The position numbers and the translations under genes were made by a program. Below, piece after piece: positions 34,084 through 45,124 of a stretch of 64,000 bases of DNA. Under the pieces are notes generated by a model. It saw nothing but the letters and a program-made list of their open reading frames with translations, was not told where the DNA came from and searched no databases. The stretch covers positions 228,368,236 through 228,432,235 of the forward strand of contig OY821518.1 in the NCBI GenBank assembly GCA_963682025.1, written 5' to 3'. This stretch comes from Cordilura impudica (lineage: Eukaryota > Arthropoda > Insecta > Diptera > Scathophagidae). Each line of letters opens with the position of its first letter. Within the stretch, counting starts at the first letter, position 1.

Positions 34084-34088
34084 AAGAC

Positions 34089-34189
34089 TTTTTTTTTAAA
34101 GTGCCCTATTTAAAAAATACCTTTTTAAGTGCCCATTCTTAAAAAGTACCCTTTTTTAAAAATCTTTTTTTAAGTATCTTTTTTAAAGA
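34089..34189. repeat. TTTTTAAA-type tandem sequence, right side of the LINE
   Basis: Degenerate units such as TTTAAAGTGCCC and TTAAAAAGTACCC continue the array at 30390-30609. Confidence 0.65.
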
Positions 34190-34709
34190 ATTGGTGAGAA
34201 TCGGTCCATGTCCAGACCTAGCCCCCATACAAATGACCCCTATGAAATCAACATATATTGCCATAAGATCCCAATCAACATAAAAATGTTAGTCAAATTG
34301 GGTTTGTATGTATATATTACTTCCATTAATCAGTAGTCCAAAAATGATCCCTATTGGATAACTCTTAGTCATAGGCCCCATATAGAGCTGCTTCCCGATC
34401 TTCACTTAAATTTATTAAAAAACAAAAATATTGCACTGATTCTTCTCAAATTTTGTGTGTATATATTTTTGCAAAATACAAGAGACTTTACAAAACATGG
34501 TCAGGATCGGTCCATTTTTGGGCCTAGTCCACATATAGATATAGCATCCGATATGAACTTTTTCATATCTGCAGCGGAAAGAATTAATAAAAATCCCACT
34601 CAAATTTGGTTTATGCTTATTTTCTATGTCCAGTTAGTTGGGCCGAAGAGATAGGGTCTCTAAGCGCATGGTATAGGGTATCGTATAGTGGGTCTAGACC
34701 AACTATAAT
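34190..34709 (+). mobile_element. DINE-like repeat, 3' part
   Basis: It corresponds to the last ~520 bp of the family (from GAGAATCGGTCCATGTCCAG to GTGGGTCTAGACCAACTATA). It is interrupted at its tail by a short second copy. Confidence 0.85.
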
Positions 34710-34872
34710 TATACCCTATACTATACCACTTGGGTATAATGACTTTGCGCTGCTGTTTGTAACTACCAAAAATATTTGATCTGAACCCATCTTTAATTAT
34801 ACCGATCGAATCAGAATCACTAACTGATTCGATTTAACGGTCGGTCTCGACCAACTATAACTTTCTTACTTG
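34710..34872 (+). mobile_element. Miniature DINE-like copy with internal deletion
   Basis: Only 163 bp: the 5' end TATACCCTATACTATACC to GATTCGATTTAACG is joined directly to the 3' hairpin GGTCGGTCTCGACCAACTAT and TTTCTTACTTG. It sits in the tail of the preceding copy. Confidence 0.82.
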
Positions 34873-35805
34873 TTCTTTTATAATATTGTGCGCTTCAGAA
34901 CCATAATTTTTTTATATATTAAACGTCAATTTTCATATTATGCCAATTTGTAGTAAATTTTTATTCGCCAAAAATTTATTTATATATATTAATCTGCAAA
35001 TTACTCAAATTATTAGCTAATCGAAACAAAGGATTTTAAGAATTAAGAAAACGATTCTTTCTATGCTCTGTGTGCAACTATTTATGAATGTCTGTATTTA
35101 TTGTATAAATATCAACACACATAATCACAATTGTTATATACATATGTCTGGCTGGATGACTGTTTGACATATAGACTTTACAAGCGTAATATATGACTGG
35201 CTTTTATCCTTGTCTTGTCGAAATAATGGGGATAAATATATCGTCAGTTCAGCGTATTCAGCGTGAAGGCCACGTGCTGTTTAATGCTGAAACTGTTGAT
35301 ATTTGGGAAACTTGCAAAATAAAAAGGGCTAAATTATACCACAACTTCTAAACAATTTTAGTAAAGACACATGCATACACTAACAAACAAACACACTCAT
35401 AGTATGTGCATGTATATGCACAGTTAGATTATGTTTGTATTAGTATGTTTATTGTTTGCATTTAAAGACACATAATGTTGTACAATGTACTCAGACAAAT
35501 ATGTATGTATCTGTAATAATACTGTTGTTGCTGTAGTTGTGTTATTGTTGTTGATGATAATGACAATGGTGGTGTTGTTGTGTTTGTTATTATAGCTTTG
35601 GATTTCTGTTTATTACAACATTTGTCATATAAAAAATAAACATATGTATACGTGCATAATTTTTTATCATGATAATATTTTTATCAGTTTACTGATATGA
35701 CAATCAATGAATATGATAAAGTTTTCTATCAAATTCATTATTATTTAAGTTTACGAAAACGATTTGAAAAAAGTATTGTACTTGGCAAAAAAAAAATGTA
35801 TTAAA
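34873..35805. other. Non-coding AT-rich DNA
   Basis: No gene recognised. There are CA-rich and GTT-rich stretches (35390-35600), including a TTGTTG-rich block near 35524-35585. Confidence 0.5.
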
Positions 35806-36502
35806 ATATCTGTGGTTTTCTAGAATAACCGCGTATGTCATAAAATCAAAATGTTGAGGGAAGCCAAAAAACGTTATATTTGAAATTATGGGCTCGATAT
35901 AAATATTTTAGAGCTTTTTATTTAACCGTGCTGTAGATATGGGCAATAAATACTTTATATAAAATTTTGAGTCAAAAATCTTCAGAGGAATAGATCCTAA
36001 AGAAGGACGAAAAAACAATATGTAAATTACACTTAAAGTGTGTGCAGATAAAACAACTCATGTCGACAAACGTCGTTTTTTTGTAGACACACACATGTAG
36101 ACATAAGTTGTTGTTGCTTGAAAAATGGATTTTTTTGTTCGTCAACAAAAAGTTAACGGGACGTATCAAGAATAATAGTGACAAAAAAATAACAGAAATA
36201 AACACACAAGTTTTTACAAGTGGTTATAAACTGAAAACTAATCTAAAATTATTTTGATTTTTTTTTATTAATAACAGCGTATGTCGCTATGTGTCGTTTT
36301 CTGAGAAAATAATTTGTCAGCGATCAAACGTAGCTTGACATATGTCGTTAGTGCTGCAAATTAGTTTAATAAACATTTAAGTTACGTCGTTATTTAAAGA
36401 AAAAACTCAGAAATGGTCAATATTTTTTTGTTTTAAATTGAACACATGTAAAGAACGTTAAAAATTAATATATTTGGCATCGTTAACTCAAAACTGACAA
36501 AA

Positions 36503-37159
36503 ATGGACATACACGGATATCAGCTTGAACTTGTTGATACTTTTCTGGATTTAGGGATTCTACTTGATCCTAAATTAAACTTTGTATCTCACGTCACCAT
36601 GACAGTTAATAAAGCTATAGGTACACTCGCCTTTATTAAAAGATGGGCAAAAGAATTTATTGATCCTTACATAACCAAACAACTTTTTGCATCTCTTGTA
36701 AGACCTATTTTAGAATATGGGTCAATAATATGGGATCCCTTCTATAACATTCATATTCAACGAATCGAGTCTGTACAGAAACAATTTCTACTCTTTTGCT
36801 TACGTGGCTTACCTTGGAATTCTGCAATTAATCTACCTTCATACGCTGATCGACTTAAATTAATAAAATTACCTACTTTGGAAAGCCGTAGGACTATGCT
36901 AAAAGTAGCATTTATGATCAACCTAATTAATGGTGAAATCTGTTCTGACTTTCTTGTCAACAATATAACTTTTAATGTTCCTCAACGAGTATCACGCCAA
37001 TTCCAACCACTCTTTGTTAAATCTTTTCAAACCAACTATGCTCTAGCTGATCCTTTTAGAAGAATTTATTGTGTATATAGTAATCTTTATCAATTAATTG
37101 ATTTTTCGTTGAACACTGATGTAATTAAGCATAATATCATTATTTTCTTAAATTCATAA
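36503..37159 (+). pseudogene. LINE reverse transcriptase C-terminal fragment (jockey/CR1 group)
   Basis: An open 218-codon piece covering the thumb and post-polymerase region: VDTFLDLGILLDPKLNFVSH, KAIGTLAFIKRWAKEF, FASLVRPILEYGSIIWDP and RIESVQKQFLLFCLRG. This pattern (LGI-LD-KL, LVRPILEY-S-IW, IE-VQ--F) is typical of jockey- and CR1-type LINEs after the catalytic domain. It has no catalytic motifs because the copy is 5'-truncated. The 3' end is followed by a TAA-rich tail at 37256-37280. No start codon logic applies; the frame simply enters from the truncation. Confidence 0.85.
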
Positions 37160-37255
37160 CTACTTGTTTTTATTTTTAAATCATTTAATTGTTTCAATAT
37201 ATGTACATATGTAATTATATCATTTATACAGGTCTGTAAGGATTTATTCCATTGA

Positions 37256-37280
37256 CCTAATAAATAAATAATAATAAATT
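37256..37280 (+). repeat. TAA-rich 3' tail of the LINE fragment
   Basis: CCTAATAAATAAATAATAATAAATT marks the LINE 3' terminus. Confidence 0.75.
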
Positions 37281-37589
37281 CCAGAAAACCACAGATATAT
37301 CAAAAAATTTTACGAAAATTATATATAAGTCCTAAGATAGATTTTCCTTATATTTTGATTCAAAATCGAAGAATCTCTTCTTAAAAAAATGTTATAAAAA
37401 ACGAAAAGATGAAAAACAAAAACAGACAGAAGGTACCCCAAAAATTTCCTTATTCCTAAATAATACCTTTTTTTAGAGTTACATTTAATCGAAACATTTT
37501 GGAAATAATTCAAAACTCTCCTTTGGAGACAATCTAACACATATTAAATAATTTAGTTGAAATGTAATCTTTTTTTTAAATTAAATTAA

Positions 37590-38295
37590 CCAACACTCAG
37601 GCGATGCCACCTACAAATGCAGTGCATTGTGCTGATTTCAGGAAAATAGGTTATGGGAAGGAGGACAGAGGAGTAGTGCTTGTAAATATTTGACTTAAAT
37701 TTTATTAGATTATAACTGTCAGGAAAGATTACAAAGAAAGTTCGATTGATAAACGAATTTTCTTTGTAATGCGTTGTGCGGTCAACTGGACAATTGACTA
37801 CAAACGGACATCCGTTCTACTAAAGAAGCGGGTAGAGCGACCGAAACTCGGGCACTTGGAAGAAGTTCGCTAAACTCAGAAGAACTTTTCTCATGGTAAT
37901 ATCTATAGAACAGTGTTACACAACCCACATTCCAACGATGTTCCAATGAATCAATAGAGATATATACACTACTGTCATTAATGAGCGCCCCTCCTATGCA
38001 CACGGTCCAGTAGCTTCAACATAGACTTTGAAGCTCCTGCCCATATATGCGAGTTGTATTCCATTTTCGTTCGGATGTAAGTGGTATAGATTTTTTGAGG
38101 AGATCAGAGGGAGTGAAGTAATTTTTACAACGTTTTAGAAAACCAAGACACTTGAGTGCTTCTTTCGACACTTGAAAAACATGCTCATTCCAACGAACAT
38201 CACATTGAATTCTCATGCCTAGAACATCAAGAGTATCCGATTCCTCAATACCTATACCACCCATATATAGAAATGACATTGTTGATTCCAAAAGA
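37590..38295 (-). pseudogene. LINE 3' coding relic, minus strand
   Basis: Minus-strand frames give LDVLGMRIQCDVRWNEHVFQ, VSKEALKCLGFLKRCKNYFT, then SSVYISIDSLEHRWNVGCVT and LFYRYYHEKSSSEFSELLP. From memory this is the end of a LINE polyprotein common in arthropods (VLG-x-I, DSLEHRR-VG--LFYRYYHG-CS-E). It is split by frameshifts near 38010 and a stop near 37780. It lies head to head with the jockey element that starts at about 38340. Confidence 0.78.
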
Positions 38296-38344
38296 AATCC
38301 AAAAGAGTGGATATAAAAAATATAAAATATTATATAAGTATAAA

Positions 38345-39345
38345 AAATGAGATGCTACAAAACTTTCTTAGAAATCTAAATCCGGTCAATAATAGAAGCA
38401 ATGAGTTTAGCTTGTGGAAGGCAAAAGACCTACAAAGAGAAATATACCTATAAAAGATGTTCACGATGTATGGTGTAAAACAAATAAATGTAAGGCTGAA
38501 GCATTTGCTCTTCATCTTCAAACGACATTCAAGCCCTATACCTATTATAACAATGATGTTGCAGAAATTCTCAGTATTTAGATAGTCCATGTCCAATGGA
38601 TTGGCCCATAAAACATATTTCTCGCCCTGAAGTAAAAGAAGAAATAAATAAACTTAATTGCTAACAATTACCTGGTTATGATAGCATAGATGGAAAAGTA
38701 GTTAAATCCTTGTCTAAGAGGGCATACTATTTCTCACATTGTTGTATAACTCGATATTGAGATTAAATTACTTTCCCTCGCAATGGAAATGGTCAGAGTT
38801 TGTAATGGTAAATAAAACAAACAAACCAGATAATGTTGTTACATCCTATAGACCAATTAGTTTACTCTAAAATATTTGAACGAATATTATTGAAAAGATT
38901 ATTACCAGTTCTGGAAAAATTTAATATCATTCCTGAATATCAATTTGGTTTTGGATTCAAGCATGGCACTCCTGAGCAATGCCATCGAAATACATTGGAA
39001 ACTAAGAAAGTTTGTTCAGGAGATTTTGTGGATGTACAATAAACCTTCGATAAAATTTGGCATGTTGGGTTATACTACATATTAAAAAAACTGCTTCCAG
39101 CTCCTTATTATTTACTGCTAAAGTCATATTTATCTGACAGACACTTTACTGTCAAAGTTGATGATAAATACTCACAATTCTATGACATCGAGGCAGGTGT
39201 ACCACAGGGCAGCGTTTTAGGTTCAATTCTTTACACTATATTTACATCAGATATGCCAATAACCGAAAACGTACTAGTTGCAACATATGCCGACGACACT
39301 GCATTACTAGCTTCTGATGAATGTCCAAATAATGCATCTAATACT
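38345..39345 (+). pseudogene. Jockey-clade reverse transcriptase, first part
   Basis: Across frames: RNLNPVNNRSNEFSLWKAKD, then MDWPIKHISRPEVKEEINKL, GYDSIDGKVVKSLSKRA, LFLTLLYNSILRLNYFPSQW and VMVNKTNKPDNVVTSYRPIS. FERILLKRLLPVLEKFNIIP and EYQFGFGFKHGTPEQCHR follow, then GVPQGSVLGSILYTIF-like sequence and YADDTALLAS. The catalytic YADD is intact. The frame is broken in several places before 38833 and near 39040. It is interrupted after DECPNNAS by the CR1-like insertion and resumes at 43940. Confidence 0.88.
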
Positions 39346-40251
39346 CCTACAACAACTCTGGCCTTAGGCACTCCCGCGCAAGAACGTGTAAGAGAAAGTT
39401 TACAAAACTCTCTCTTGGGTAGTGTTTGCAAAACTCATCGTTTAACGAATACTGACTCTCCCCTCAAATTAATGACAGTCATGGATAATCGTTTTGAAAG
39501 ACTTACCGAGAAAATTGAAAGTATGATGAAAATCAAACTTAGTGAATACAAAGATGAACTCTTAAATGATCTTGATAAGAGATTCAAAATGTTTAAAAAT
39601 GAAATCCAGTCGTTGACTGAGAGAGTTACCACTCTTGAAACAGTCGCGGCAGAAATAATAAGTATGAAAAATGAAATTAAATCTTTAAAGTCCAAAATTA
39701 AACATCAAGAAAATAATACTGTTGCTTGTGAGTTAAGATTAAATGAAATACCATTTTTTGAAAATGAAGATCTGATGAATATATTTTGCAATATTTGCCA
39801 TGCTATTAATACATCTGTTCCGGCAATAAAATCAATTTACCGCTTACAAAACCAAAATAATAAAATTAAAACTGATTCGAAAGATGCGGTTATTATCGTA
39901 AAGATGTGGTCTGCCTATGACAAAAATTATTTCTTAAAATCCTACGCGAGTTTTAGGAAAAGTAATAAAGATTTTTTCTTCTGCTTAAGACAACTTGGTT
40001 TTAATTCCGACAACAAATTTTTTGTAAACAAAAATCTAACACAAACTAATTTTAGTATATTACGCGCAGCTGTTAGGCTCAAAAGAATAAATCGTATCCA
40101 CAGTGCTTTTACTATGCGTGGTTTTGTTTACGTAAAAAAGTCGGCTAATGATAACATAATACTAATTGATGAGATTGGGCGTCTGAACGAGTTATTTCCT
40201 GAGTCCGAGGAACCAGATGTTGCCGTGGAGGAAACTCATGGTGATGTCTAA
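39253..40251 (+). CDS. Fused open frame: jockey RT fragment joined to LINE ORF1 protein
   Basis: An open 332-codon frame. Residues 1-31 are the end of the host jockey polymerase segment (MPITENVLVATYADDTALLA). The rest is the 5'-truncated ORF1 of the inserted CR1-like LINE. A long coiled coil (about 75-155: RFERLTEKIESMMKIKLSEY, LTERVTTLETVAAEIISMKN) is followed by an RNA-binding-like core (NEIPFFENEDLMNIFCNICH, DAVIIVKMWSAYDKNYFLKS). A C-terminal part (NKNLTQTNFSILRAAVRLKR, GFVYVKKSANDNIILIDEIG) resembles the baculovirus-FP-like domain found in some LINE ORF1 proteins. The ORF1 part is a nucleic-acid chaperone by analogy. The fusion is an insertion accident that happened to keep frame. Expression is unproven. 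Confidence 0.8.
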   Translation: MPITENVLVATYADDTALLASDECPNNASNTPTTTLALGTPAQERVRESLQNSLLGSVCKTHRLTNTDSPLKLMTVMDNRFERLTEKIESMMKIKLSEYKDELLNDLDKRFKMFKNEIQSLTERVTTLETVAAEIISMKNEIKSLKSKIKHQENNTVACELRLNEIPFFENEDLMNIFCNICHAINTSVPAIKSIYRLQNQNNKIKTDSKDAVIIVKMWSAYDKNYFLKSYASFRKSNKDFFFCLRQLGFNSDNKFFVNKNLTQTNFSILRAAVRLKRINRIHSAFTMRGFVYVKKSANDNIILIDEIGRLNELFPESEEPDVAVEETHGDV

Positions 40252-40323
40252 TCTAAGTAAAATTATTTATCTAAAACATTATTATTTATATTTTGTTTTA
40301 AACTGCAAATTTCATAATATATT

Positions 40324-41114
40324 TATACCCTATACCACTATGTGGTTTGGGTATAATGACTTTGTGCTGCTGTTTGTAACACCCAAAAATATATGACCTA
40401 GACCCATCTTTAATTATACCGATCGAATCAGAATCACTTTCTGAGTTGATTTAACAATGTCCGTCCGTCCGTCCGTCCGTCCGTCCGTCCGTCTGTGTGT
40501 CCATGTAAAGCTTGTAATCAAACTGCAGGTCGCAAATATAAATATATTTTGATGAAATTCAGTATATAAGCTTTTATCGGCCATGGGATGAACGGTATTG
40601 AAATTGGTGAGAATCGGTCCATGTTCAGACCTAGCCCCCATACAAATTACCCCTATGACATCGACATAAATTGCCATAAGATCCAAATTGTCATATAGAT
40701 CTTACTAAAATTGGGTTTGTATGCGTTCATTACATCCATTAATGAGTAGTCCAAAAATGATCCCTTTGGCCCCATATAGAGCTGCTTCCCGATCTTCACT
40801 TAAATCTATTAAAAAATAAAAATATTGCACTGATTCTTCTCAAATTTTGTTTGTATATATTTTCGCAAAATACAAGAGACTTTACCAACCATGGGCAGGA
40901 TCGGTCCATTTTTGGACCTAGTCCCCATATAGATATATCATCCGATATGAACTTTTTCATATCTGCAGCCAAAAAAATTAATACAAATCCCACTCAAATT
41001 TGGTTTTTGCTTATTTTCTATGTCCAGTTAGTTGGGCCTAGGAGATACGGTTTCTAAACGCATGGTATACAGTATCGTATAGTCGGTCTAGACCGACTAT
41101 AATTTTCTTACTTG
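40324..41114 (+). mobile_element. DINE-like interspersed repeat, copy D
   Basis: Full length, 791 bp: TATACCCTATACCACTATGT at the start, (CCGT)6-7 at 40459-40490, hairpin GTCGGTCTAGACCGAC, and TTTCTTACTTG at the end. It lies between ORF1 and ORF2 of the CR1-like LINE. Confidence 0.95.
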
Positions 41115-41234
41115 TTTTATTTGATTTATACAATTTCTTTTTGTTTTTTATTAAAATTAATTCTAAATTTTTGATTAACTTGTACAGCTCCTTAAGTCTT
41201 TCAAAATTTTTTAAAAATTTTAACCAATTAATAT

Positions 41235-41990
41235 TTGTATGCGTTGCTTATAGTTTTATTACTTATGTTAGTCGATAGTAATAACCGTTCCAAAGACAGG
41301 GTGTACAATATGCTCCGAATTCTTTCTCGACAGAAGACAGGCCTTAAAGTTGTGCATCTAAATGCACAAAGTCTGAATTGCAAAATTGATGAATTTCGAT
41401 ACTTATTTGCATCTACAGGAATTGACATCATATGTGTTTCAGAAACATGGTTTCCTCTGGATATTAGTGATTCTGTTTTTAATTTAACTGGCTATAGACT
41501 TTTTCGTTCTGATAGAAGAAAATTAGTTGATGGGGTCGAAAAAAAGGCCAGAGGAGGTGGTGTTGCAATTTATGTGCGAGACGGTATTAATTGTGTTGTG
41601 AAATTACGATCGAAAGCTGATAGCGAAATAGAATATTTATTTATCGATGTTTCTAGTCAGGATAAAAAGAAAATTTTAGTTGGCAGTATATTTAGGCCAC
41701 ATCGTCAAATAAATGTTACAACAATCATTAGTACTCTGGAGGAATTAACAGTATGATATGATGATATTATCATAATTGGTGACTTTAATAATAATTTATT
41801 TGACGATAATCCCCTTATTGAACCAATGCAAAAATAATTAATCTGTTTCCTGTTAATACTGTAACTCCAACACACTTTCATAGCACATCGAACACTTTAA
41901 TTGATATTGTATTTGTCAACCAAAAATCTAAAGTTCTTCTATATGATCAGCTCTCGGCACCAGTTTTTTCAAAACATGATATTATTTTCT
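41235..41990 (+). pseudogene. LINE apurinic/apyrimidinic endonuclease domain
   Basis: GLKVVHLNAQSLNCKIDEFR supplies the Asn motif, IDIICVSETWFP the catalytic Glu, and GGGVAIYVRDGINCV and IEYLFIDVSSQDKKKILVGS the core strands. After an in-frame TGA at 41754-41756 the same frame gives DDIIIIGDFNNN, the GDFN motif. The final S-x-H-D motif is present as FSKHDIIFLTY (about 41965). In an active element this domain nicks target DNA before reverse transcription. The internal stop and a later frameshift near 41838 show that this copy is dead. Confidence 0.9.
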
Positions 41991-43574
41991 TGACTTATGA
42001 TTCTTGTATGAACCGCCAAGCAACTTTTGTTAAATATCGTGATTTTCGTAATACTGATTACACGTCGTTAAATGAACACATCGAAAACATATGCTGGAAT
42101 CATATTTACTCATTAGATGATGTAAATGATCAATTACTTTTTATTGAGAACAATGTTAACAATATATTTGAGTTATGTGTTCCCATGAAGACCAAATTAG
42201 TCAAGGCTAATCAACAACCATGGTTCAATTCCGAAATTAAATTACTAATCAATAAACGCGATGACGCTTATGGTAGGTGGAAAAGGTTTAAAACCCAAGA
42301 ACTTCAGGCTGTTTTCAAATATGCTAGAAGAGATGTCGTGAAATGTATTCAGCAGGCAAAATCTACGTTTTATCAACGTAAATTTTCATCTGCTATTGAT
42401 AGCAAATCTAAATGGAAGGAAATCCGGAATATGGGTATAGGACAAAAACGCACTACAGTAAGTAACCAGAACATAGATGTAAATGCACTGAACACTAAGT
42501 TTGTAAATGTTGATATCCTACCACCGATACAAAACATCTATAATGACATACATTGTGTCCCAATTAAAAATAGTTTCAACTTTCGGTGTGTTGATCAGTG
42601 TGATGTACTAGAAAGTTTTCTTTCTATTAAATCAAATGCAGTTGGAATGGATGGTATAAACTCTACATTTATAAAAGCGTTACTTACCATACCTAACCCA
42701 TCTGTTCAACTCAGTTTTAACTAAATCAATATTTCCAGAAGGTTGGAAGATTTCCAAAACTATTCCGATACCTAAGCCAAACAATGATTTCCGACCCATA
42801 GCTATTCTTCCTTTCTTATCAAAAGTGATGGAAAACTTAATGTGCAGACAAGTGAATAAATACTTGAGCAAGAAAAACCTTTTAAGTGATAGACAATCAG
42901 GCTTTGTGAAAACGAGAAGTTGTATCACAGCATTGACTGACGTTATTGATGATCTTAGGTCAAAACTGGATCAAAATATGGTATCATTCTTAATTCTTTT
43001 AGATCATAGTAAAGCTTTTGATACGGTTGTTCATTCAATACTTATAAAGAAACTTGAAAAACTTTTTTACTTTTCAAACGCTGCATCTTACTAATAGATC
43101 GCAAGTCGTATATTTAAATGATAAATTTTCAAACGCCCTTAATGTCAACAGAGGTGTTCCACAAGGATCAATCCTTGATCCCCTCTTGTTTTGTTTATAC
43201 ATTAATGATTTACCAGACGTCACATTCTTCATAATATTGCAAGATACATTTTCGATAAGGGACATCGTGATCACATTTCAACGTTTTCATACCGTATATA
43301 TAAGATGAGCTTTGAAAATCTTCTTAAATTTAAATGTCTTATGTTTCTACACAAGATAATAATACAAAAACAACCAATTTATCTATTTATTAGAATCCAA
43401 TTTGCAAGATCTTGTCGTGGAAAGAAAATAATTCAGCAACGTTTTCGAAAACTTTTGTCTGAACGCCAATTCTTTATTTTTTCCACTCGTCTTTGGAATA
43501 AACTTCCAGATAACACACAACTTATAGGCAACGCAAACCTGTTCATGAAGGAACTATTAATTTATTTTAGTTAA
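41990..43574 (+). pseudogene. CR1-like LINE linker and partial reverse transcriptase
   Basis: The linker frame (41990-42724) includes QQPWFNSEIKLLINKRDDAY and SIKSNAVGMDGINSTFIKAL. The polymerase follows in shifted frames: FRPIAILPFLSKVMENLMCR, LLSDRQSGFVKTRSCITALT, FLILLDHSKAFDTVVHSILI (first Asp region) and NRGVPQGSILDPLLFCLYIN. Then YADD and the following part are missing: DLPDVTFF leads directly into a C-terminal YRIYKMSFENLLKFKCL, ending LWNKLPDNTQLIG and a stop at 43574. This is an internally deleted, inactive polymerase. Confidence 0.88.
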
Positions 43575-43908
43575 ATTTTATTTTTTATGTCGTTAATCTT
43601 AAAATTTGATTGCATATGTTAAAAACCAAATTTTTTTTTAAATTTTAATACTAAATTTTTTATGAAATACAATTATGTTAATCACTTTTTTTGTTTCCTA
43701 TTTTGCATTTTTGTAATAACTTATAAAACTGTCTATATTATTATTTATACTACAATTATTTTTTATTCTTTTTTTGTAACTCAAATTCACAAATTTATTT
43801 TTCTAATGCCTTTAATGTGATAATTTTCAATCAAGTACCCATTTATGTATGTTATAATCACTAGCACTATCATTTATAAGATTTTATGTCTTGTTGTGCT
43901 AGATCACC

Positions 43909-43939
43909 AATAAATAAATAAATAAATAAATAAATAAAA
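43909..43939 (+). repeat. TAAA 3' tail of the CR1-like LINE
   Basis: Seven TAAA/AATA units end the element; jockey coding resumes immediately after. Confidence 0.9.
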
Positions 43940-44600
43940 ATTTAGTGCAAATGGAACTCAATGCTATTGAAGCTTGGTTAAACAAATTGAACATTAAAAA
44001 AAATACTGCAAAATCTCTACACATTATTTTCTCGTTACGACGTGGCAACTGCGGCAATGTATATATGAACAATATACAAATTCCTCAAAGTGACTGTGTT
44101 AAAATATCTAGGAATGCACATTGATAGAAGACTAACGTGGAAAACGCATATAAAAGCAAAAACAGCAATTAAATATTAAAACGAAACAACAATTCTGGCT
44201 TCTTGGTTCAAAATAACAGCTAAGTTTAGAAAACAAAGTTTTAATTTATAAAACTATTTTGAAACCAATCTGGACATACGGGATAAAACTATGGGGAACA
44301 GCCAGCAATTCGAACATTGAAATATTACAAAGATATCAGTCAAAAACTTTTAAGACAATTTTAAACGCTCCATGGTTTGTATCAAATAAATTGATTCATG
44401 AAGATATTTATATTCCATTCCATTATAGAAAAAATCAGAAGATTTAGTAAAAACTATTTAGGAAGGTTAAGCAACCATATCAACTCATTAGCAATAGCTC
44501 TACTTGATGACACAGAAGGAGTAAGAAGGCTTAAAATGTTCCATATCCTGGATTTACCATATCGGAGCTAATTCTCATGCACTTTTAAATTAAAATTAAA
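43940..44600 (+). pseudogene. Jockey-clade reverse transcriptase, second part
   Basis: It continues the interrupted frame: LVQMELNAIEAWLNKLNIKK, SLHIIFSLRRGNCGNVYMNN, IQIPQSDCVK, LGMHIDRRLTWKTHIKAK, then LKPIWTYGIKLWGTASNSNI, EILQRYQSKTFKTILNAPWF and VSNKLIHEDIYIPF. This is the thumb and tail of jockey-type polymerases. Frameshifts occur near 44105, 44180 and 44440. It joins logically to DECPNNAS at 39345 once the nested LINE is removed. Confidence 0.88.
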
Positions 44601-44857
44601 ATGTAAATATTTATGTTAAATATTGTACTATAAATATTGTATTAAACTTATACTTTCCTTATTGTTATTATTGTTGTTCTCAATCGAGTTCAATAATTTA
44701 TGTTATTTACTTCTAATGTTATAAAATTTGCTTAATATCCTTAAATGGATAGATTGTAAATAGAGAAAAAAAAAAAAATATCTGATGATATTTTTATATG
44801 GGTACTAAATTAAAAATTGAACCATTTATGGTCATATTTAGGAAAATCACTTATGCC

Positions 44858-45124
44858 TGGTTTTCACTATGTCATATAAACTGACAACATACAATTGCCT
44901 CAATTGACATCTCATAATTTTCTATTAATTATGCTTACACGACATCTTATAAACTAACAACGAATCCGGCTGTCAAACAAAAACAAATTACCAACATGTT
45001 GGCAATTTCATTTTTGATGTCAAATGTTGCCAGCTATTGCAAATGACAAGACATTACAACCCGTTTTCATACAACTGACAATAATTGACAAATATTGACA
45101 TTGAAAATGACATAGTGAAAACCA
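44858..45124. mobile_element. MITE with TGGTTTTCACTATGTCAT ends
   Basis: A 267-bp non-coding segment. The left end TGGTTTTCACTATGTCAT (44858-44875) is exactly inverted at 45107-45124. Inner sequence (AACTGACAA, TTGACA) is also partly palindromic. No target duplication is clear, and the superfamily is undetermined. Confidence 0.75.

Larger units (their letters stand above)
30610..34088 (-). mobile_element. LOA/I-like LINE with RNase H, 5'-truncated
   Basis: On the minus strand the order is linker, reverse transcriptase, RNase H and a C-terminal Cys motif, then a 3' end AATCTAACCTAACCTAAAAA. The apurinic endonuclease and ORF1 are absent, so it is 5'-truncated. RNase H places it with the I/LOA group rather than typical jockey or R1. 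A 665-bp segment (30792-31456) carrying a Myb/SANT gene in the opposite orientation interrupts the C-terminal coding region. Confidence 0.82.
35806..37298. other. Segment bounded by a 21-bp inverted repeat, containing a LINE fragment
   Basis: ATATCTGTGGTTTTCTAGAAT (35806-35826) recurs as its reverse complement at 37278-37298 with one mismatch. The left part holds several GTATGTCGTTA-like motifs and no gene. The right part is a LINE 3' end. This could be a DNA transposon into which a LINE inserted, or a chance juxtaposition; no target duplication was seen. Confidence 0.4.
39346..43939 (+). mobile_element. CR1/jockey-superfamily LINE inserted in the jockey element
   Basis: The order is ORF1 (to 40251), an inserted DINE copy (40324-41114), apurinic endonuclease (41235-41990), linker and partial reverse transcriptase (to 43574), a 3' UTR and a TAAA tail (43909-43939). 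The left junction is at about 39345, where jockey coding stops. No clear target duplication was found. The 5' end of ORF1 is truncated, and the polymerase lacks its YADD segment. Confidence 0.82.
38340..44780 (+). mobile_element. Jockey-clade LINE, split by a nested CR1-like LINE
   Basis: Two collinear parts (38340-39345 and 43940-44780) make up the linker, reverse transcriptase and C-terminus of a classical jockey-type element, ending in an A-rich tail (GAGAAAAAAAAAAAAA, about 44762-44777). The 4.6-kb gap between them is a complete second LINE. The endonuclease and ORF1 are missing (5'-truncated). Confidence 0.82.
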
